Notes under the pieces: model-generated
Told to the model about the DNA's origin: nothing
Database searches by the model: none
What the model saw: the letters and a program-made list of their open reading frames with translations, nothing else
Position numbers and translations under genes: made by a program
Assembly (NCBI GenBank): GCA_963773055.1
Contig: CAVYZL010000006.1
Location: forward strand, 1,674,001-1,738,000
Direction: 5' to 3'
Length of the DNA stretch: 64,000 nucleotides
Source: PALSA-612 sp963773055
GTDB lineage: Bacteria > Actinomycetota > Thermoleophilia > Gaiellales > Gaiellaceae
Part shown: positions 1-12,563 of the stretch, piece after piece
How the letters are laid out: each line of letters opens with the position of its first letter
How positions within the stretch are numbered: the stretch's first letter is position 1

Positions 1-1275
1 GTGCGTCGAGCCGGCTGCCTCCGCCGGCAGGAGCACCGGGCCGAGGCCGAGCTTTGCGCACTCCTCGAGCCGGCGTTCCGCCTGCGTCACGGGACGCAGG
101 CGACCGGTCAGCCCGACCTCGCCGAACGCGGCCAGTCCGTCGAGGACGGGTGTGCCCCGCGCGGCCGACGCGACCGCGAGGCAGACGGCGAGATCGGCGC
201 CTGGCTCCTCGATCCGCACGCCGCCGGCGACGTTGACGAAGACGTCGGCCTGCCCGAGCGGGATGCGAGCGTGCCGGGCGAGAACCGCCACGAGCATCGC
301 CAGCCGCTTCGGGTCGACCCCGGTGGCGACGCGCCTCGGCATCGCGAGGTCGGTCTGCGAGACGAGCGCCTGGATCTCGAGCAGGATCGGCCGTGTCCCT
401 TCGAGCGTGCACGTGACAGCCGAGCCGATCTCGCCGCTCTCCGCCTGTCCGAACAGCGCCGAGGGGTCGGGCACGCCGACGAGGCCGGCTGAGGTCATCT
501 CGAAGACACCGATCTCGTTCGTCGAGCCGAACCGGTTCTTGACGGCGCGGAGGACGCGGTGCTCGCGGTAGCGGTCGCCCTCGAACTGGAGGACGCAGTC
601 GACGAGGTGCTCGAGGACGCGCGGGCCTGCCACGGAGCCGTCCTTCGTCACATGGCCGACGAGGAAGATGGCCACCCCCGCCTCCTTCGCCACGCGCAGG
701 AGTCGCGCGGCCGCCTCGCGCACCTGTGAGACGGAACCGGGCGCCGAGCCCACCTCCGGCGAATGAAGCGTCTGGATCGAGTCGATCACGCACACCTCGG
801 GACGCTCGGCGTCGAGCGTCGCGCAGACGGTCTCGAGGCCCGTCTCCGCGAGGATCTCGATCGCCGCCGCGCCGCCGAGCCGGTCTGCACGCATCTTCAC
901 CTGCGCCGCCGACTCCTCCCCGGTGACGAGGAGGACGCGGCGCTCCAGGCTCATCGCCCGCAGCGCCATCAACAGCAGCGTCGACTTGCCGACGCCAGGC
1001 TCTCCCCCGACGAGGACGAGCGACGCCGGGACGAGCCCGCCCCCGAGCACGCGATCGAGCTCGGAGACGCCGGTCGGGATCCGGTCGGCCTGCGAGGTCT
1101 CGACCTCGACGAGGCGGAGCGGCGGCCGGCCGGACGAGATCGCCGCTACATCGGCGGCACGCTCCTCGACGAGGGTGCCGAACGACCCGCAGCCCGGGCA
1201 CTTGCCGAACCAGCGGGCGGACGAGTGACCGCACTCGGTGCACGCGTAGAGAACGGCTGCCTTGGCCTTCGCCAT
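1..1275 (-). CDS. radA: DNA repair protein RadA (C-terminus beyond the left edge)
   Basis: RadA is a RecA-like ATPase that drives branch migration of recombination intermediates. 425 codons are visible; the family is usually about 450 residues, so only a short C-terminal piece is missing. An N-terminal zinc finger is visible (C12-x2-C15 and C26-x2-C29). A Walker A motif GGEPGVGKST lies near residues 90-99, a VTGEESAAQ segment follows, and the family motif KNRFG is near residue 245. The C-terminal part looks like the Lon-protease-like domain. The ATG at 1275 is chosen because it directly precedes the zinc finger and has a -10 box TAGACT 6 bases upstream with no ribosome binding site. The gene lies beyond clpC, as in many actinobacteria. 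Confidence 0.96.
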   Translation of the reverse strand, partial: MAKAKAAVLYACTECGHSSARWFGKCPGCGSFGTLVEERAADVAAISSGRPPLRLVEVETSQADRIPTGVSELDRVLGGGLVPASLVLVGGEPGVGKSTLLLMALRAMSLERRVLLVTGEESAAQVKMRADRLGGAAAIEILAETGLETVCATLDAERPEVCVIDSIQTLHSPEVGSAPGSVSQVREAAARLLRVAKEAGVAIFLVGHVTKDGSVAGPRVLEHLVDCVLQFEGDRYREHRVLRAVKNRFGSTNEIGVFEMTSAGLVGVPDPSALFGQAESGEIGSAVTCTLEGTRPILLEIQALVSQTDLAMPRRVATGVDPKRLAMLVAVLARHARIPLGQADVFVNVAGGVRIEEPGADLAVCLAVASAARGTPVLDGLAAFGEVGLTGRLRPVTQAERRLEECAKLGLGPVLLPAEAAGSTH

Positions 1276-1281
1276 GCTCCG

Positions 1282-1287
1282 AGTCTA
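1282..1287 (-). promoter_or_regulatory. -10 box of radA (leaderless type)
   Basis: TAGACT on the minus strand ends 6 bases before the radA ATG. No Shine-Dalgarno sequence fits in that space, so the transcript probably begins at or next to the start codon. The same arrangement recurs at many first genes in this window. Confidence 0.5.
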
Positions 1288-1337
1288 GGAACGGCGTCTG
1301 ACGCCGGTCCGTGCCGTCTCTGTGCAGAATCTCCGCG

Positions 1338-2223
1338 TCAGGCCCGGAGGCGTCCTTCGCGGAGCAGCCGCGTGCCGGCGCGCGAGACGCGGCGCGCGGT
1401 GAACGCGGCAGTGCCTGGCAGCCGGTAGCGGACGCTGTCCGTCGCCCGGAACAGCGCGCCTTCCTCGCGGCGCCCGCGCAGACCGCGCTTCTCGTGCCAG
1501 AGCGAGACGTAACGCCCGGTGTCCTCGCGGATGCCCTGATACGTAGGCGGGAGCTCCTGGCGATGCTGGACGACGACGTCCGGGAGCCGGGTGCAGCGGA
1601 GGCCACGCTCCTTGAGGGAGAGGAAGAGCTCGTAGTGCTCGGAGAGGTTGAGCTCGGCGTCCCACGGCGCCGCGCCGAGGCGCTCGACGGAGGCAACGAA
1701 GAACTGATGGACAACGTCGTACACCGGCAGGCCGTCGAGCTCGCCGCGCGTCGCCCCGAGCCGGTGCACGAGCACGCCGTCCTCGATGTCGAGCGTGCCC
1801 TCGAAACGACGGACGCCGCGGCAGATCCCTCGCCACGGGTCGTAGTCGAGCCAGACGCACGAGACGACGTCGAAGCTCGTCGTCTCGAGCCGGAAGAGCA
1901 TCCGGCCGACGTCCGTGCGCCGCTCGAAGACCATGTCGTCGTCCGAGACGAGGACGTACGGCGTCTCGACGTGCGTCAGCCCGAGGTTGCGTCCTGCCGC
2001 AGCGCCGAGCGAGTTATACGGCGCGTGGACGTAGCGTGTGATCGACTCGGGCACCGGCTCGAGCGGCTCCGCCGAATCGTCGACGACGACGATCGGCATG
2101 CGAGGGTAGAAGCTGCGGATCGAGGCGAGCAGCCGTCGCAGCGCATCCGGCCGCTCGAACGTCTTGACGAGGACGGTGACGTCGGCTTCGAGATCTGCCC
2201 AGGGCGAGCGCGCCCCGGGAGCG

Positions 2224-2240
<17 letters not shown>
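1338..2240 (-). CDS. Glycosyltransferase family 2
   Basis: This 300-residue GT-A-fold glycosyltransferase has the opening pattern VTVLVKTFERPDALRRLL, then VVVDDS, and a metal-binding DxD-type motif SDDDM near residue 100. These features are typical of GT2 enzymes that transfer an NDP-activated sugar. No signal peptide or membrane helix is evident, so it is probably cytoplasmic. The ATG overlaps the last 17 bases of clpC, suggesting co-transcription. Donor and acceptor sugars cannot be predicted. It stands apart from the main polysaccharide locus but could serve the same pathway. A start a few codons further in is possible, because the first 18 residues are not conserved-looking. Confidence 0.8.
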
Positions 2241-4743
<2,503 letters not shown>

Positions 4744-4878
4744 CGTGGCGCCAATCGTACCCCACGGGCATCGGATGACCCCAGGCGCCGCCAAGCGGCT
4801 TAACGCCTCGTCAACGAAGGTTTACGGAATGCTCCGAGGTCGGGCAGAGCTCGGGACCGAACGGGCCGCCGGCGCGGG

Positions 4879-4884
4879 TATCCT
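4879..4884 (+). promoter_or_regulatory. -10 box of the epimerase gene (leaderless type)
   Basis: TATCCT lies 7 bases before the GTG at 4892 with no ribosome binding site between. The preceding 4744-4878 separates this gene from the divergent clpC and holds no gene I can support. Confidence 0.45.
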
Positions 4885-4891
4885 CGCGCCC

Positions 4892-5881
4892 GTGTCCAAG
4901 GTGCTCGTAACAGGTGGGGCCGGCTTCATCGGCTCGCATCTGTGCGAGCTGTTGCTCGACGCCGGCGATGAGGTCTGGGCGCTCGACGACCTCTCCACGG
5001 GATCGCTCGCAAACGTCGAGCGGTTCGGCAACCGATCCGAATTCCATCTCGTCGTCGACTCGGTCCTGAACCGCGCCGTCGTCAACGAGCTCGTGCACAA
5101 GTGCGACGTCGTCTACCACCTGGCCGCGGCCGTCGGAGTGCGCCTGATCGTAGAGCGCCCCGTCCACACGCTCGTCACGAACCTCGAGGGGACGGAGGTC
5201 GTGCTCGACCACTGCAACCGCTTCGGCAAGCGCGTCCTGATCGCGTCCACCTCTGAGGTGTACGGCGACCATCGCGACGAGACTCCGCTAGACGAGACGT
5301 CGCGGCGCGTCTACGGGCCGACGACGCAGCGGCGCTGGGCGTACGCGGACTCCAAGGCGATGGACGAGTTCCTGGCCCTTGCCCACCACCAGGAGGGCGG
5401 GCTCGACTGCATCATCGTGCGCCTGTTCAACACCGTCGGCCCGCGCCAGTCCGGCCAGTACGGGATGGTGATTCCCCGTTTCGTCGAGCGGGCGCTCGCC
5501 GACGAGCCGCTCGAGATCTTCGGCGACGGCCGGCAGACGCGCTGCTTCTGCCACGTCCGCGACACGATCCGCGCCCTCCACGGGCTGATGCGGCACGAGA
5601 GCGCGGGCGAGATCTACAACGTCGGCTCGACGGAGCAGATCTCGATCTTCGATCTCGCACAGCGCGTGATCGACGCTACGGAGTCGAGCTCGACGACGGT
5701 CGCCGTGCCGTTCGAGGACGTCTACGGCGTCGGGATCGAGGACATGCTCCACCGCATCCCGTCGACGGCCAAGATCCACGCAGCGATCGGCTGGCAGCCC
5801 ACTCTCGATCTCGACGAGATCCTGGCGGACGTGATCGACCACATTCGCTCGCTCGGAAGCACCGAGCCGGTTCAGGCCTAG
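4892..5881 (+). CDS. NAD-dependent epimerase/dehydratase (extended SDR)
   Basis: This 329-residue NDP-sugar enzyme opens with the Rossmann motif VSKVLVTGGAGFIGSHL (GxxGxxG). The SDR catalytic pair is in YADSK near residue 150, with STSEVYGDH ahead of it as in GalE-, RmlB- and UXS-like enzymes. The region VIPRFVERAL...DGRQTRCFCHV is the usual sugar-nucleotide-binding part. It probably supplies an activated sugar (UDP-glucose 4-epimerase, UDP-glucuronate decarboxylase or dTDP-glucose dehydratase type; the exact reaction is unclear) for the adjacent glycan locus. GTG 4892 begins at the Rossmann motif and has a leaderless-type promoter. The stop codon overlaps the stop of the convergent methyltransferase within one CTAG. 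Confidence 0.85.
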   Translation: MSKVLVTGGAGFIGSHLCELLLDAGDEVWALDDLSTGSLANVERFGNRSEFHLVVDSVLNRAVVNELVHKCDVVYHLAAAVGVRLIVERPVHTLVTNLEGTEVVLDHCNRFGKRVLIASTSEVYGDHRDETPLDETSRRVYGPTTQRRWAYADSKAMDEFLALAHHQEGGLDCIIVRLFNTVGPRQSGQYGMVIPRFVERALADEPLEIFGDGRQTRCFCHVRDTIRALHGLMRHESAGEIYNVGSTEQISIFDLAQRVIDATESSSTTVAVPFEDVYGVGIEDMLHRIPSTAKIHAAIGWQPTLDLDEILADVIDHIRSLGSTEPVQA

Positions 5882-6552
5882 CTTCGCCGCTTGACGGCGC
5901 GCACCGTGATCAGCACGGGGAAGAGCTCGTCTTCGACGTCCAGCTTGCCGGCCGAGAGATCCTCTCGCGCGAGGCCAGCGAGGAAGGCGATACCCGCGAA
6001 GACGTTGCCGTGCGCCCGGATGGTGACGTTGTCGGCGCCGAAGACGTCGCCGAAGAGCCTTGCGCACGACGCGACGGTGAACCGCCAGAAGTCGCCCGCG
6101 ACTCCGAGGTGGGGGTCGACTTTGCTCACGGCGGGGAGGGTGGCGAGAAGCACCCCTCCCGGCGCCAGGATGCGGTGCGCCTCGCGAATCGCGGCCGCCA
6201 CGTCGTAGACGAATTGCAGCGTCTGCGTGAGGATGAAGCAGTCGAACCGTCCGGACTCGAGGTCGGGGGCATCCGCGAGATCGGCAACGATGGTGGCATG
6301 CGGGTTCGAGCGGTCGAGATCGAGGACGTCGGCGCTCGTCACCCCAGAGCCGAAGCGTCGAAGGTAGCGGTCGTCGGCGACCTCGAGGCAAGCCCCGCGG
6401 ACGTCACGCCGGTGCTCATCGAGGAACGCCTCGATGTAGTAGCGGTCGACCGGCGTCCCGCGGTCGAAGCCCCAGTTGCCACTGATCGGGGTCGTGCGCC
6501 CGAGGCTTCCAAGCCAGACCGGACGGCGCAGCCGGCGTCCGCGGAACTCCAC
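5878..6552 (-). CDS. Class I SAM-dependent methyltransferase
   Basis: This 224-residue protein has the late motifs of a class I methyltransferase: DVLDLDRSNPHATIVADLADA (acidic residue binding the adenosine ribose), FDCFILTQTLQFVYD (motif II) and AHRILAPGGVLLATLP (motif III). The N-terminal motif I is diffuse (CLEVADDRYLRRFG). Such proteins sit in many glycan loci and methylate sugars or sugar nucleotides. Its substrate is unknown. GTG 6552 is the only plausible start near the conserved region. It is convergent with the epimerase and divergent from the deacetylase. Confidence 0.7.
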   Translation of the reverse strand: MEFRGRRLRRPVWLGSLGRTTPISGNWGFDRGTPVDRYYIEAFLDEHRRDVRGACLEVADDRYLRRFGSGVTSADVLDLDRSNPHATIVADLADAPDLESGRFDCFILTQTLQFVYDVAAAIREAHRILAPGGVLLATLPAVSKVDPHLGVAGDFWRFTVASCARLFGDVFGADNVTIRAHGNVFAGIAFLAGLAREDLSAGKLDVEDELFPVLITVRAVKRRS

Positions 6553-6573
6553 CGGGCCACCATATCCCGCCGC

Positions 6574-7476
6574 TTGACGCGACGCGTCGCGCGTCCCGTT
6601 CGCGACCTCGGCCGGCGTGCGGAGAGACGGCGACAGGCCCGTCCGGGCGATGCGGTGGTGCTCGTCTATCACCGGATCGCGGAGCCCGTGTCCGACCGCT
6701 GGCGCCTCGCTGTCTCGCCCGGTCACTTCGAGGAGCACATGGCAGTTGTCCGTGAGCGCTTCCACCCGCTCTCGCTCGGCGCGCTCGGGGCCGCGCTCGG
6801 CCGCAGAGCGGTCCCTCGGCGCTCTGTCGTCGTCACGTTCGACGACGGCTATCGGGACAACTTGCTCGCCAGGCCCATGCTCGAGACGTACGAGGTGCCG
6901 GCGACGGTCTTCGTCGTGACCGGCCACACGGGAACGGGCGAGGGGTTCTGGTGGGACGAGCTCGAGCTGATCGCGCGACACGACGGCCTGACGCGGGTCG
7001 AACTCGACGCAGCGTGGCGCGAGCTGCGCGAGCTTCCGCATGGAGAGCGACGGAGGAGGATCGCAGCGATGCGCGCGCGGGCCGACCCGGCGCTGGCGAC
7101 GGCCGCCCCAGCGCTCACAGCGGAGGAGCTGGGCGACCTCGTCTCCGGCGCCCTCGTTGAGGTGGGCACCCACACGGTGACCCATCCTCGACTGCCCGGG
7201 TTGACCCGCGAAGAGCAGCTCGAAGAGATCGTGAGGAGCAAGCAGCTGCTCGAGGAGCGCGTGGGAAGACCGGTCGAGAGCCTCTCGTATCCGCATGGGG
7301 AGTACAACCGCACGACGCTCGAGTGCGTACGCGCGGCGGGCCTGCAGTGGGCGTGCGCCGGCGGGCAGCGATCTGTCACCGCGGGCACGTCGGCCCTCGA
7401 GATCCCGCGGGTCCATGTCGACGACGTGCCGGGTGACCAGCTGGCGGCGATGCTGGCGGGTCGACTGCGGGTCTAG
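6574..7476 (+). CDS. Polysaccharide deacetylase (NodB/CE4 family)
   Basis: The three diagnostic CE4 motifs are present: TFDDGYRDN (catalytic base Asp and metal-binding Asp), HTVTHPRL (metal-binding His pair) and SYPHGEYN (motif 3). The enzyme should remove N- or O-acetyl groups from a polysaccharide, using a divalent metal. No clear signal peptide is present, so it may act on a lipid-linked intermediate or be exported in another way. The start is uncertain. TTG 6574 gives 300 residues beginning with a basic segment, and a GTG near 6653 would start right at VVLVYHRI. Its stop shares a CTAG with the convergent GT2 gene. Confidence 0.85.
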   Translation: MTRRVARPVRDLGRRAERRRQARPGDAVVLVYHRIAEPVSDRWRLAVSPGHFEEHMAVVRERFHPLSLGALGAALGRRAVPRRSVVVTFDDGYRDNLLARPMLETYEVPATVFVVTGHTGTGEGFWWDELELIARHDGLTRVELDAAWRELRELPHGERRRRIAAMRARADPALATAAPALTAEELGDLVSGALVEVGTHTVTHPRLPGLTREEQLEEIVRSKQLLEERVGRPVESLSYPHGEYNRTTLECVRAAGLQWACAGGQRSVTAGTSALEIPRVHVDDVPGDQLAAMLAGRLRV

Positions 7477-8489
7477 GCGTCGGCGGGCGGCAGCAGGATG
7501 CCCCCCGTCGTCTCCCGGGGACCGGCCGCGAGCGTACGCCCCGCCTGCCCAGGGAAGACGGCAGCCGCGACGGCCTTGAGCCGCGTTCGAGCGCCGAAGC
7601 CGCGGCCGACGGCCACCTCGAGGGATCGCCTTCGGCGATCGGCCCGTCTCTCGAGCAACGAGGCCCGTGCCCGGGCGAGCGCCAGCGCACGGCCGTTGTA
7701 GGCGGCAGCCTGCGCCAGAACGCCGCGCTCGTGTGTTGTCAGGTCGCCGCGCCGCGCCGCCTTTGCAAGCGTCATCAGACGTCCTTCGATGTGCGCCTCC
7801 CGTTGCGAGCTGAGGCTGCCGGCAGTCAGGCAGTAGCGGGCGAGCGGCGCAGCGACGAGGCCGGCGCGGGAGCCCGAGAAGATTAGGCGCAGCCAGCAGT
7901 CCCAGTCCGCAGTCCAGCGGATCGACTCGTCGAACCCTCCGACCTCGAGCAGGCGGGCTCGCCGCACGGCCGCAAGACCGAAGATGAAATTCTGCTCGAG
8001 GATGGCGCTGCGCTGGTCGTCGACGTTGAACCGAAACGTGTCCGTGTAGCAACGACGAACCACCCGTCCGTCGACCTCGAGCGTAGCGTCGGTGGTCAGA
8101 ATGTCGAGATCCGGCCGTGCCGCGGCGAGCTCGCCGATTGCCTCGATCCGCTCGGGCAGGAAGACATCGTCGGCGTCGAGGATGACGACGAAGTCGCCCG
8201 TAGCGGCCCGTGCGGCCGCGTTCTTGGCAGACGCCTCCCCGCCGTTCGTCTTGCGCAGGAGGGTGACCCGCTCACGATAGGGCTGCAACGCGCCCTCGAT
8301 GTCGTCGGTCGAGCCGTCATCGCAGACCACCACCTCGAGCGGCGGTCGTGTCTGGCCGAGAGCGGACTCGATCGCCTCGCCGATAACGCAGGCCGCCTCG
8401 TAGGCGGCGACGATCACCGAGAACGACGGCACGGCACCACGTTGGACGGGTCCGTCCGGTTCCGGCGCGACGATCGGGAAGGCGGTCAC
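7473..8489 (-). CDS. Glycosyltransferase family 2
   Basis: This 338-residue GT-A-fold enzyme shows FSVIVAAYEAA, then VVVCDDGSTDD and the metal-binding motif ILDADD. The segment FDESIRWTADWDCWLRL carries the catalytic-base region of GT2 enzymes. About 100 extra C-terminal residues are arginine- and alanine-rich. GTG 8489 overlaps the TGA of the upstream flippase by 4 bases (GTGA), so translation is probably coupled. It closely resembles the GT2 at 10049-11067 in motif order and C-terminal style, suggesting a duplicated pair flanking the flippase. Donor sugar unknown. Confidence 0.85.
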   Translation of the reverse strand: MTAFPIVAPEPDGPVQRGAVPSFSVIVAAYEAACVIGEAIESALGQTRPPLEVVVCDDGSTDDIEGALQPYRERVTLLRKTNGGEASAKNAAARAATGDFVVILDADDVFLPERIEAIGELAAARPDLDILTTDATLEVDGRVVRRCYTDTFRFNVDDQRSAILEQNFIFGLAAVRRARLLEVGGFDESIRWTADWDCWLRLIFSGSRAGLVAAPLARYCLTAGSLSSQREAHIEGRLMTLAKAARRGDLTTHERGVLAQAAAYNGRALALARARASLLERRADRRRRSLEVAVGRGFGARTRLKAVAAAVFPGQAGRTLAAGPRETTGGILLPPADA

Positions 8490-10056
8490 AGTGCCTTGGA
8501 AGGCGTGGCGCCGCAGAAGCGCACCGCCCAGCCGACGGCACCGCCCAGCGCCCCGCCGACCGCACGGTCGAGCCACTGCGTGTCGTCCGACGAGAGCATG
8601 CCGAGCAACCAGGCCAGAGAGAAGAACACTGCCGCGCCGGCCACGAGGCCGAGGACGAACCCCGCCAACCCCCCGACGCCGGCGACGAAGCCCCAGGCAA
8701 CGAGACCGCCGACGATCGAGGACAGCACGGCCTTGCCGATCGACCATGGCATCCAATCGCCGCTGCCTACCCGGCGGTGGACGTAGAAGATCGCCGGGAT
8801 CGCAGAGACGAACTGGGCCGTCGCGTTTGCGATCGCCGCGCCGACCGAGTCGTACCGCGGGATAAGCGCGAAGCTGAGCGCGAGATTGAGCAGAGCCGCG
8901 ATGCTGCCCACGATAGTGGGGAACAGGAGTCGTTCCGTCGCGGCGAGCACGACGCCAGCGAGGTTGCCGACCACGACCAGCGGAGCCGGAACGAGCAGGA
9001 TCACGAGGAGGGTTCCGGCCTCGCCATAGCTCGCTCCGTATACCAGCTCGATGAGTCGGGGCCCGAGCGTGACACCAGCAGCGATCAGAGGCAGCGTGAA
9101 GATGAGGAGGAGGCGAGCGGCACGCGCATACCCCTGGCGAATCCGCGAATTCTCGTCGGCGCCGTGGAGCGTCGCGATCGAGGGCAGCAAGACGCCCGTC
9201 ACCGCGAGGGGCAGGAGCAGCACCGCCGCGGCGGCGGCGAAGGCGATCGAGTAGAGCCCGATCTCCGTGTTCGTCGAGTAGTAGTTGAGGAACAGGAACT
9301 CGGAGCGCCGCCACACGACGAGCGTGAGCACGACCCCCAGGCTCGCGATTCCCGTGTAGCGCAGCATGCGCCTCGTCGGAGCGCCGGCGAGGCGACCGTC
9401 GGCGAGCGACCGCAGAGCGCGGCGGGCCAGCACGACGGTCCACCCGAGGAAGACGGCGCCGGTCGCTGCCTCGACCGCGAAGATGCCGCTGATCCCGCCC
9501 CCGAGCGCGAGCACGGCGATGACCACTATTGCGGCGACGGCGCCGATCGCGAGCCCACCGAGAGTGACTTCGCGCCAACGCTGGAAGCCCGTAAGGACAG
9601 CGTTGCGATGCTGCTGAAGGACCGAGGTAGCGGCGAAGATCCCCGCGAAGACCCAGGCCGCCTGCGGATCGGAGCCGGCGATTGCGACGCCGATCATGAT
9701 GGCGGCCGCCACCAGCGACGCCGCCCAGGCGAGCAGCGCTGACACGCGAACGAGCGCGTGCACGTGCCCCGGCTCGTGCGCGCCGAGAGCCGCTCCGACG
9801 AAGCGCGAGACCGCGGTGGCGAGGCCCGCGACGAACAGCGTCACGAGCGAGAGCTCCACGAAGGCAATGAAGCTCTGTCTGCCGAAGTCGGCGGGCCCAG
9901 GACGCGGGCTGCGGCGATCGAGACCGCCACGAGATACGCCTGAGGAAGCACCGTCGCCGCGAGGTTCCAGGCGCTCGACCGGGTGACGGAGGTGCCCGTC
10001 GTCGTCTCGGCTGCGCGTTCCGGGTCGACGACGGACGGCGCGCGGCCGTCAGCCAC
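8486..10056 (-). CDS. Polysaccharide flippase (Wzx/MATE-like), apparent frameshift
   Basis: This multi-spanning membrane protein has about 12-14 hydrophobic segments and the MOP-superfamily character of oligosaccharide flippases, which move lipid-linked repeat units across the membrane. The first helix (AWNLAATVLPQAYLVAVSI) is in one frame. The rest, from VELSLVTLFVAGLATAVSRF onward, is in another. Restoring one base near 9893 joins GPADFGRQSF to it. GTG 10056 overlaps the TGA of the upstream GT2 by 8 bases, and the stop overlaps the next GT2 by GTGA, so the three form an operon. The break is probably a sequence error, because the whole length is otherwise intact. Confidence 0.8.
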
Positions 10057-11067
10057 GCGGATACCCCCGTTGGAGGCGCGACCACCCGGTCTCTGCTTCT
10101 GCCGCTGTGAGACGCCGACCGGCTTCTCGCGGCACGAGTGCCGCTGCAAGTGCTTTTGCCCGAGTTCGAAATCCGAAGCCGGGCCCGCCTGCGACCGCCA
10201 GGGAGCGGCGGCGCGCATCGGGGTGACCTGCACGGAGAGCGGCCTCCGCCTCTGCCAGAAGGGTTCGGCTGCGGTTGATCCTGAGCGCTCCTCGAAGAGC
10301 CTGTCGCTCCGAGTGGCGCAAATTAGGGCTGACGCCGGCTTTTTCGAGCAAGAGGATGCGCTCTCGCAGCGCCGCCGGGCGATGACTGCTCAAGCTCCCG
10401 CTGCCAAAGTAGTAGCGGTACAGCGGCGCCTCCACGAGCCCTGCCCTGGCACCGGCGAGGATGAGACGGAGGTAGCAGTCCCAGTCATAGGCGATGCGGA
10501 GTGCCTCGTCGTAGCCGTTGATCGCGATGAGTCGATCGCGCCGAACCGCAGGCCAGGCTACGAAGCAGCGGTCGAGAATGGCGGATCTCTGGTCGTCGAC
10601 GGCGAACGGGGTCTCCGTGCAGAACCGCGCGACCGCGCGACCGTCCATCTCGATGTGCGCATCGGTCGTGAGCAAGTCGAGACTGGTCTCTCGCTAGCCA
10701 GGGCTCCGAGCGCAGCGATGCGCTCAGGCTCGTACGAGTCGTCGGCATCGAGGATCGCGACGAAGTCGCCCGAGGCGACGCCCAGACCCGCGTTGAGGGC
10801 TGATGCGCCCCCACCGTTGTCCTTTGCAATCAGCGCGATCCGGTCTCGGAACGGGGTCAGTGCGCTTGAGATGTCGTCAGTGGAGCCGTCATCGACGACG
10901 ATCACCTCGAGCGGCGGAACGGTCTGGACTAGGACGGACTCGATGGCCTCGCCGATCGTGTCTGCGGCCTGGTACGCGGCAATCACCACTGAAAATGACG
11001 GCACCGGCCCGGGCTGGAGCCCTGGCTCGGGTGCGGGGGCGAGAAAGGACCACACTGCCGGGTCCAA
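10049..11067 (-). CDS. Glycosyltransferase family 2, apparent frameshift
   Basis: The N-terminal part has FSVVIAAYQAA, VIVVDDGSTDD and ILDADD (donor and metal binding). The C-terminal part continues in another frame with LLTTDAHIEMDG and DEALRIAYDWDCYLRL. Restoring one base near 10682 gives ERPDLDLLTTDAH, matching the paralogue at 7473-8489 almost motif for motif, so I treat it as one gene. The start is uncertain. TTG 11067 is the longest, but a GTG about ten bases further in (VWSFLAPAPEP) fits better with the TAGCCT box that overlaps the TTG. First gene of the GT2-flippase-GT2 operon. Confidence 0.78.
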
Positions 11068-11118
11068 GGCTAGCGCCCGCTGCGGGGCCGACCAGACGCG
11101 GCGTTATCGTCCGAATCC

Positions 11119-12563
11119 ATGAGCCTGCGCCGAACCGACCTGCGGCTCGTGCTACCCCAGCCTGCGCGGACCGCCGTCGTTCTCGGCGACCTCGGCGCCT
11201 GGCGGGCCGGCCTGGCGGCCGCCGGTATTGAGACGGCACCGGGCACCAACCCTGCCGATCTGGCCGTTGCGCCGGGTGCGCTCGCCGGTCGCGCCGCAGC
11301 CACGAGCGCCCCGGCGGTGCTGCTCGAAGGACGGCGCGGAGTTCGCGCCCTCCGGCGTGCGGGATACGCGGTACGCCGGTTCCTCGCGCTTCCCGACCTC
11401 GAGCAGCCGAGTCTCGTGCTGCCGCTCGCCCCTGGTGGCGCGGCGCGCTACGCGCTCGAGACGTGGCGTCCGGCACACACCGCTGGAAAGCAGTTCCGTA
11501 ACCGGGCCGTGGGGACGCTCGTCGAGAGCGGTCTCTACCCGCCCGTCCGGGTGGAGACGGTGCTCGGTCTTCGACATCCTGGGCCGCCGTACGCGCTCGC
11601 TGACGCCGGGGCCTTCGGCGTTCCGCCGGAGTCAGCATGGTTCATGGCGCTCGGGCAAGGCGATCCTCTGGCCCGCGTCGCCTTCTACCTGTTCCCGCCA
11701 GGCGCAGCCGAGCCTGCCTGGGTGCTGAAGCTCGCCCGTCTCCCGGGTGTGCGGGACTCGTTCGACCGAGACGAGCACGGTCTCGGACTCGCGGCCGCTG
11801 CGAGGGGTACTGCATCCGCACACGCGCCGGCACTCGTCGGACGCTTCGACGCACACGGGTTCCAGGCATCGCTCGAGAGCGCGGCCAGAGGAGAGCAGCT
11901 GTCCGGGCTGATCGCGCGCGACCGCGAGACCGCGCGGCGATCGATCGACGCGATCGCGGCGTGGATCGTGAGGATCTCGACTGAGACGGCAGAGCCGCCC
12001 GAGAGGCTTGCGGCGGAGCGCAACCGACTTCAGACGGAGGTGCTGCCACGCTGGTTAGAGGGCGAGCCCCGGCCGATCTCGTGAGCCGCCTGCCCGAGCT
12101 CAGAGGCGTGCTCCAGCACAACGACCTCGGGACGTGGAACATCGTCGTCCGACCAGGTGGCTTTGTGGCGGTGGACTGGGAGTCTGCGCGTCGTCCGGGA
12201 CTGCCCCTCTGGGATCTCCTCTACTTCCTCGTCGACGCGTTGCCGCTGCTCGAAGGTTCGACGACGTCCGAGCAACGCGTCACCGAGGCGCTTCGGATCC
12301 TGCGCGGGAAATCCCCGTCGTCACCGGTGCTCTTCGACTGGTTGCGCCGTGGCGTCGCGTCGGCTGGAGTTCCCGAGGAAGCGGTCGGCCCCATCGCCAC
12401 GTTGTGTTGGCTGCACCACGGTCTCTCCCACGTTCCGCGGCGGGCGGCCGCCGACCGTGCCGAACCGGGCTCGTCGGCCGATCCGTCGCCGATCGACCTG
12501 CTTGCTCCGCGCTGGCTTTTGGACCCGGCGCTCGGACCGACCTGGAACGCGTGGCGACGATGA
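11119..12563 (+). CDS. APH/choline-kinase-fold phosphotransferase, split in two frames
   Basis: The first frame (11119-12084) holds the N-lobe, including WVLKLARLPG (candidate ATP-binding lysine) and the start of the C-lobe. The second (12081-12563) begins right before the catalytic loop LQHNDLGTWNIVV (HxDxxxxN Brenner motif) and then VDWESA (metal-binding Asp). Neither half could be active alone in this family, so the pair is most likely one kinase of about 480 residues with one base missing near 12050-12080. However, the junction is also a GTGA overlap, so a true two-subunit arrangement cannot be excluded. Substrate unknown; its position suggests a sugar or glycan phosphorylation step. It is followed by a GT4 gene through an ATGA overlap. 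Confidence 0.68.

Noticed and set aside
5878..8052. A 724-codon frame covering the methyltransferase and the gene behind it.
   Set aside because: Only the last 224 codons have methyltransferase motifs. The upstream part is antisense to the deacetylase and out of frame with the GT2.
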